Positions 60,969 through 64,000 of a stretch of DNA of 64,000 bases are shown here, piece after piece. Each line of letters starts with the position of its first letter. Position 1 is the first letter of the stretch. The notes below the pieces were generated by a model. The model was given only the letters and a program-made list of their open reading frames with translations. It made no database searches and had not been told where the DNA came from. The stretch covers positions 186,001 through 250,000 of the forward strand of contig NZ_JAMQVC010000002.1 of NCBI RefSeq assembly GCF_023721415.1, read 5' to 3'. Made by a program: the position numbers and the translations under genes. Source of the DNA: Galbibacter mesophilus. Its GTDB lineage: Bacteria > Bacteroidota > Bacteroidia > Flavobacteriales > Flavobacteriaceae.

Positions 60969-60996
60969 CTCAATTCTCAATTCTCAATTCTCAATT
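60969..60996. repeat. Heptanucleotide tandem repeat (CTCAATT x4)
   Basis: Four perfect copies directly after the hairpin arm, between the convergent PAP2 and msrB genes. Confidence 0.92.
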
Positions 60997-61003
60997 CAAA
61001 AGC

Positions 61004-61501
61004 TTAGCTTTCTGGAACAAAGTCCAAAGCTACACCATTAATACAGTGTCTTTTTCCTGTAGTTTCGCTTGGGCCATCATCAAAAACATGACCTAAATGT
61101 CCGCCACAATTAGCACAATGCTCTTCGTCACGGGGAACGCCTATTTTATTATCCACACCGTAGGCTACATTGCCTTCAATTGCACGATCAAAACTTGGCC
61201 AACCTGTTCCGGAATCAAACTTGTGTTCACTTTTAAACAATGGTGTGCCACATGCAGCGCACACATAAGTTCCTTTTTGTTTAATTTCTAAAAGGTCGCT
61301 GGTAAATGGGCGTTCTGTTCCGGCTTTTCGCAATACATAAAATTCGGCATCAGTTAGTTCAGCTTTCCATTCAGCTTCTGTTTTGGAAATTGGAAATTCT
61401 GATTTAGCCGATTTTGTTGTTTTATTATCAGATTTATTCTGGGCTTTAGAGTTACAACTCAAAAAGGCAATACATAGAAACGAAAGAAATATAGTTCTCA
61501 T
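61004..61501 (-). CDS. msrB: Peptide-methionine (R)-S-oxide reductase, lipoprotein form
   Basis: Reduces methionine-R-sulfoxide in proteins. The 165-residue protein is exported: the signal peptide ends at a lipobox (IAFLSC, Cys16). The MsrB domain has WKAELTDAEFYVLRKAGTER, two zinc-binding CxxC motifs (CAAC and CANC), SGTGWPSFDRAI and the catalytic Cys in GKRHCINGVALDFVP. A periplasmic MsrB fits repair of oxidised envelope proteins. It is convergent with the PAP2 gene. Confidence 0.95.
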   Translation of the reverse strand: MRTIFLSFLCIAFLSCNSKAQNKSDNKTTKSAKSEFPISKTEAEWKAELTDAEFYVLRKAGTERPFTSDLLEIKQKGTYVCAACGTPLFKSEHKFDSGTGWPSFDRAIEGNVAYGVDNKIGVPRDEEHCANCGGHLGHVFDDGPSETTGKRHCINGVALDFVPES

Positions 61502-61611
61502 AAAATAGCAGTGTTTTTTAATTTAAATACGAGGTTTTGGTCGTTAAAGTTTCAAAAACCTTGCATAATACCATTTTCTTCTAAAGTAATATTAATTAAT
61601 AAATGGTATAA

Positions 61612-61644
61612 AAAAAGCCCAAAACATTGGGTTTTGGGCTTTTT
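61612..61644 (-). terminator. Terminator of the collagen-like lipoprotein gene
   Basis: A perfect 14-bp stem (AAAAAGCCCAAAAC / GTTTTGGGCTTTTT) with a 5-base loop. On the minus strand it ends in a T run just past the gene's stop codon. An (AT)n run (61651-61664) lies between. Confidence 0.85.
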
Positions 61645-61666
61645 CAAGAAATATATATATATATTA

Positions 61667-62161
61667 TTAATACATTTTCTGAACTGTTTTAATGTTTGCT
61701 GCCTTCATCACCTCGTTAATATTGGAAGTGTCCACACCGTTAATAAGATCTGCTGGAACAATTACGGCTCTAAATACCTGATTACTTAATAAATCAGGTC
61801 CAAAAGCTGAGTAATCTGAAGATTCAGCTAAAATTCTAACTCGGTTTAAAGTATAATTAAATCGAAAACGCAGGTCATCCCCCGTATCATTATTAAAGAA
61901 AACGGTAGGTAAAGGTTCCCAAACATCATTTCCGCTAACAACACCTTCCAATCTATAAACTAGAATAGCATCCCCATTTACCAAGGGCGGATTGTAAGTT
62001 GCGGTGAACAAAAATTCGTTTTGTGGTGTGAAACTTACATTGGCATATTCAAAAGTTTCTCCAACAATTACAGTTCCAGGTTCGCCCGGAGGGCCTTCTG
62101 GTCCTTCACAAGCCGTAAATATAAAAGTCGATACAAATAAAAGTGCGATTATTTTTTTCAT
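61667..62161 (-). CDS. Lipoprotein with short collagen-like segment, unknown function
   Basis: A 164-residue exported protein. The signal peptide ends at a lipobox (STFIFTAC, Cys18), directly followed by a short collagen-type Gly-x-Pro run (EGPEGPPGEPGT), then an all-beta domain (VSFTPQNEFLFTATYNPP; DAILVYRLEGV; YTLNRVRILAESSD). This lipobox plus GPxGPxG layout recurs in Bacteroidota lipoproteins; the globular domain is not one I can name. A strong terminator follows. Confidence 0.72.
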   Translation of the reverse strand: MKKIIALLFVSTFIFTACEGPEGPPGEPGTVIVGETFEYANVSFTPQNEFLFTATYNPPLVNGDAILVYRLEGVVSGNDVWEPLPTVFFNNDTGDDLRFRFNYTLNRVRILAESSDYSAFGPDLLSNQVFRAVIVPADLINGVDTSNINEVMKAANIKTVQKMY

Positions 62162-62254
62162 AAGAGTGTTGTTTTATGTTGTTCAACGCAAATGCTATGC
62201 CAACATTTTTTAAAGCATAGCATTTCCATTTCCAAAGTTAATAAATACGTAATG

Positions 62255-63127
62255 CTAAGGTACGTTTTTTTCAATGTAAGCGGTTAGTGTATTTATAACT
62301 TTTTCATCTCCTAGAATTTTTCGGTGTCCTAGTCCTTCAGTAATAATAAGTTTAGAATTAGCTAGATTTTTATGAATGTTTTTAGAAGATTCCAATGGTG
62401 AATCTAAATCATTTTTGTCGTGGATGAGTAAAACGGGAATAGCGACATCTTTAGCTGCAATACTTGCCGAATAATTATTGACATCCTCTTGCGCAATGGA
62501 GTCAAACTTTTTCTTTACACGGTCACCTATGTTGTCTTTTAGTCCCAATTTATTGGTGAAATCGTAAATAATATCATTAATACTATCCCCACTTCCTACC
62601 AAAACCATAGTCTTCAATTTCAGTCCGCTTCTTACCGCATTCAATAAGGTCATACTTCCTAATGAATGCCCTACAGCAGCTTCAAAAGGGCCATGTTTTT
62701 TATCAACTTCTATTACTGCATCCACAAATTCAAGCATATTGGTGGTTTTACCTGGGGATTTTCCATGTGCTGGTCCGTCGAAGCTTATGGTGCTATAACC
62801 TTGTTCCAGCAGAGCTTCAGCAATTTTAGCAAGCTGAGTGCCGCGTCCGCTCCATCCGTGTACCAAAAGAATTTTTTTCTTGCTATTTCCGTAGCTATAA
62901 ACCACTATTTCCTTATGTAAGGAAGGGATTTGAAGCTTTTCTTTTATAGATTCTTGCTCCATTTTATATTCCCGCTTCGGAATTTTATGTTTCATTGGAG
63001 TAGCAAACAACCTAGCAACAAATTTACTCGCCAGTTTTGGGGAAACAAAAGCCAAGGCTTTTGCAGAGCAACTGATGGGTTTAGGTATTTTTATAGTTTG
63101 CTGATAGTTTTCTTTTTTTTGTTCCAT
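62255..63127 (-). CDS. Alpha/beta hydrolase
   Basis: A 290-residue hydrolase of the alpha/beta fold. Oxyanion-loop residues lie in KKILLVHGWSGRGTQLAKIA, the nucleophile is in AAVGHSLGSMTLL (Ser near 151), the acid in VLLIHDKNDLDSP and the His in LIITEGLGHRKILGD. The first 60 residues form a basic extension. I take Met13 of the longer frame (63127), because a -7 box at 63161-63168 lies where the longer version would start. The substrate is unknown. Confidence 0.87.
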   Translation of the reverse strand: MEQKKENYQQTIKIPKPISCSAKALAFVSPKLASKFVARLFATPMKHKIPKREYKMEQESIKEKLQIPSLHKEIVVYSYGNSKKKILLVHGWSGRGTQLAKIAEALLEQGYSTISFDGPAHGKSPGKTTNMLEFVDAVIEVDKKHGPFEAAVGHSLGSMTLLNAVRSGLKLKTMVLVGSGDSINDIIYDFTNKLGLKDNIGDRVKKKFDSIAQEDVNNYSASIAAKDVAIPVLLIHDKNDLDSPLESSKNIHKNLANSKLIITEGLGHRKILGDEKVINTLTAYIEKNVP

Positions 63128-63160
63128 GAAATAAAAAATGAATTTGAGACTGCAATGTAT

Positions 63161-63168
63161 CAAATTTA
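63161..63168 (-). promoter_or_regulatory. -7 box (TAAATTTG, minus strand) of the alpha/beta hydrolase gene
   Basis: Plus-strand CAAATTTA, 34 bases before the start at 63127. No clear -33 element. Confidence 0.45.
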
Positions 63169-63254
63169 AATCCTTTTTTTATACATTTAGAATGGTTAAG
63201 TTATTGTCGCAAGCATGCGGCAAATACCGATTTACTTATAATTCAAATAAAATT

Positions 63255-64000
63255 ATGTCTTCTACTATAGAAAAAGTACTCCCTCACAGTTTATTTACCG
63301 AATTTGATATAGACCTTTTTAAAAGTGGAAAACATCATCGCCTTTATGAAAAAATGGGGGCACATCTCCTGGAAAAAGATGGTGTTAAAGGCTGCTATTT
63401 TGCTGTTTGGGCACCATCGGCAAAATCTGTTTCTGTGATTGGCGACTTTAACTACTGGCAGAAAGGTGAACACCCTTTGATGGTCCGTTGGGACGAATCT
63501 GGAATTTGGGAAGGATTTATCCCTGGAGTGGAAAAAGGAACTAAATATAAGTACAAAATAATTTCGCATAACCAAGATATTGAAACGGAAAAAGCCGATC
63601 CCTATGCTTTTTATACTGAACAATCGCCCAATACTGCTTCCGTAGTTTGGAATGATAATTATGCGTGGAAGGATACAAAATGGTTGAAAAATAGAGCGGC
63701 TGTAAACGGATTGGATAAGCCTTATGCTGTTTATGAGGTTCATTTAGGCTCTTGGAAACGGAAAATAGAAGAGGCAGGAAGGGCGCTTACCTATAAAGAA
63801 CTGGCAACGGAGCTGGTGTCTTATGTTAAAAAAATGAATTTTACCCATGTGGAATTCATGCCGGTGATGGAATATCCTTACGACCCGTCCTGGGGCTATC
63901 AAATAACGGGCTATTTTGCGCCAACTTCTAGATTTGGAGAACCTGAAGATTTTAAACTTTTGGTCGATAAATTGCACCAAGCCGGTATTGGTGTTATTCT
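63255..64000 (+). CDS. glgB: 1,4-alpha-glucan branching enzyme, N-terminal part (runs past window end)
   Basis: The frame is open from ATG 63255 to the window end without a stop (248 codons). The N-terminus (SLFTEFDIDLFKSGKHHRLY, YFAVWAPSAKSVSVIGDFNY) is the carbohydrate-binding module 48 typical of GlgB. It is followed by the start of the GH13 catalytic domain (AVYEVHLGSWKRK, FTHVEFMPVMEYPYDPSWGY, then TGYFAPTSRFGEPEDFKLLV). It introduces alpha-1,6 branches into glycogen. Catalytic residues lie beyond the window. Any glycogen operon partners are also outside. Confidence 0.95.
   Translation, partial: MSSTIEKVLPHSLFTEFDIDLFKSGKHHRLYEKMGAHLLEKDGVKGCYFAVWAPSAKSVSVIGDFNYWQKGEHPLMVRWDESGIWEGFIPGVEKGTKYKYKIISHNQDIETEKADPYAFYTEQSPNTASVVWNDNYAWKDTKWLKNRAAVNGLDKPYAVYEVHLGSWKRKIEEAGRALTYKELATELVSYVKKMNFTHVEFMPVMEYPYDPSWGYQITGYFAPTSRFGEPEDFKLLVDKLHQAGIGVI

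Noticed and set aside
63291-63980. Two minus-strand frames at the right end
   Set aside because: Both are shadows of glgB, whose plus-strand frame is open to the window end and matches the branching enzyme family well.

Overview
The window is chromosomal DNA of a Bacteroidota bacterium, almost certainly a member of the Flavobacteriaceae. Three kinds of evidence point there: AT-rich intergenic DNA with the TAnnTTTG -7 box typical of this phylum in front of many genes; lineage-typical families (type IX secretion/gliding proteins, DUF4252, DUF3822, DUF4126, TonB receptors with a carboxypeptidase-like N-terminal domain); and arginine synthesis through an N-acylornithine carbamoyltransferase. I cannot name the genus. 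I saw no rRNA or tRNA gene, no CRISPR array, no prophage and no intact insertion sequence. This is mostly core genome, with a few accessory or odd loci.

Layout. 1-4.7 kb: end of a TonB receptor, an S41/PDZ lipoprotein protease, and a divergent ECF sigma factor cluster with a membrane partner and two DUF4252 proteins. 4.8-9.8 kb: pyrG, yidC, miaE and a histidine phosphatase lipoprotein. 10.1-14.5 kb: a SprC-like type IX-secreted protein with its SprF-like outer-membrane partner. 14.7-18.9 kb: rsmD, DUF3822, a RecD-like helicase and DUF4126. 18.9-22.0 kb: a Kdo/lipid A-related operon (kdsB, HAD phosphatase, KdnB-like dehydrogenase, acyltransferase). 22.0-29.4 kb: mixed housekeeping genes (YebC, YggS, DUF1015, hydroxyacyl-CoA dehydrogenase, Gfo/Idh/MocA and others) and a 162-bp MITE-like element.

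29.5-41.9 kb is a one-strand arginine/proline cluster in transcription order: GNAT acyltransferase, argG, argC, proC, argD, proA, proB (copy 2), terminator, proB (copy 1), argF', argB, argE-type deacylase, argH. It holds nearly the whole route from glutamate to arginine plus the complete proline route. Its gaps contain heptanucleotide tandem repeats and short dispersed repeats. 42.3-47.4 kb: pabB, DCC protein, CocE/NonD hydrolase, folE. 47.4-52.3 kb: a TonB receptor with a His/Glu-rich loop, two small membrane proteins, and a SorAB-type sulfite dehydrogenase.

52.4-58.3 kb holds the most unusual genes. One is a single protein joining an XRE DNA-binding domain, a DUF4870 membrane domain and a periplasmic serine hydrolase (beta-lactamase family), with an operator-like palindrome upstream. 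Another is a 568-residue protein of no family I recognise, with a Ser/Thr- and Gly-rich core and a Cys cluster. The window closes with a DEAD-box helicase, a triple-hairpin noncoding block, a MATE transporter, PAP2 phosphatase, msrB, a collagen-like lipoprotein, an alpha/beta hydrolase and the start of glgB.

Several starts were moved downstream of the longest reading frame because a -7 box, a terminator arm or a signal peptide contradicts the longer version. All family names come from reading the translated sequence; no database search was run.
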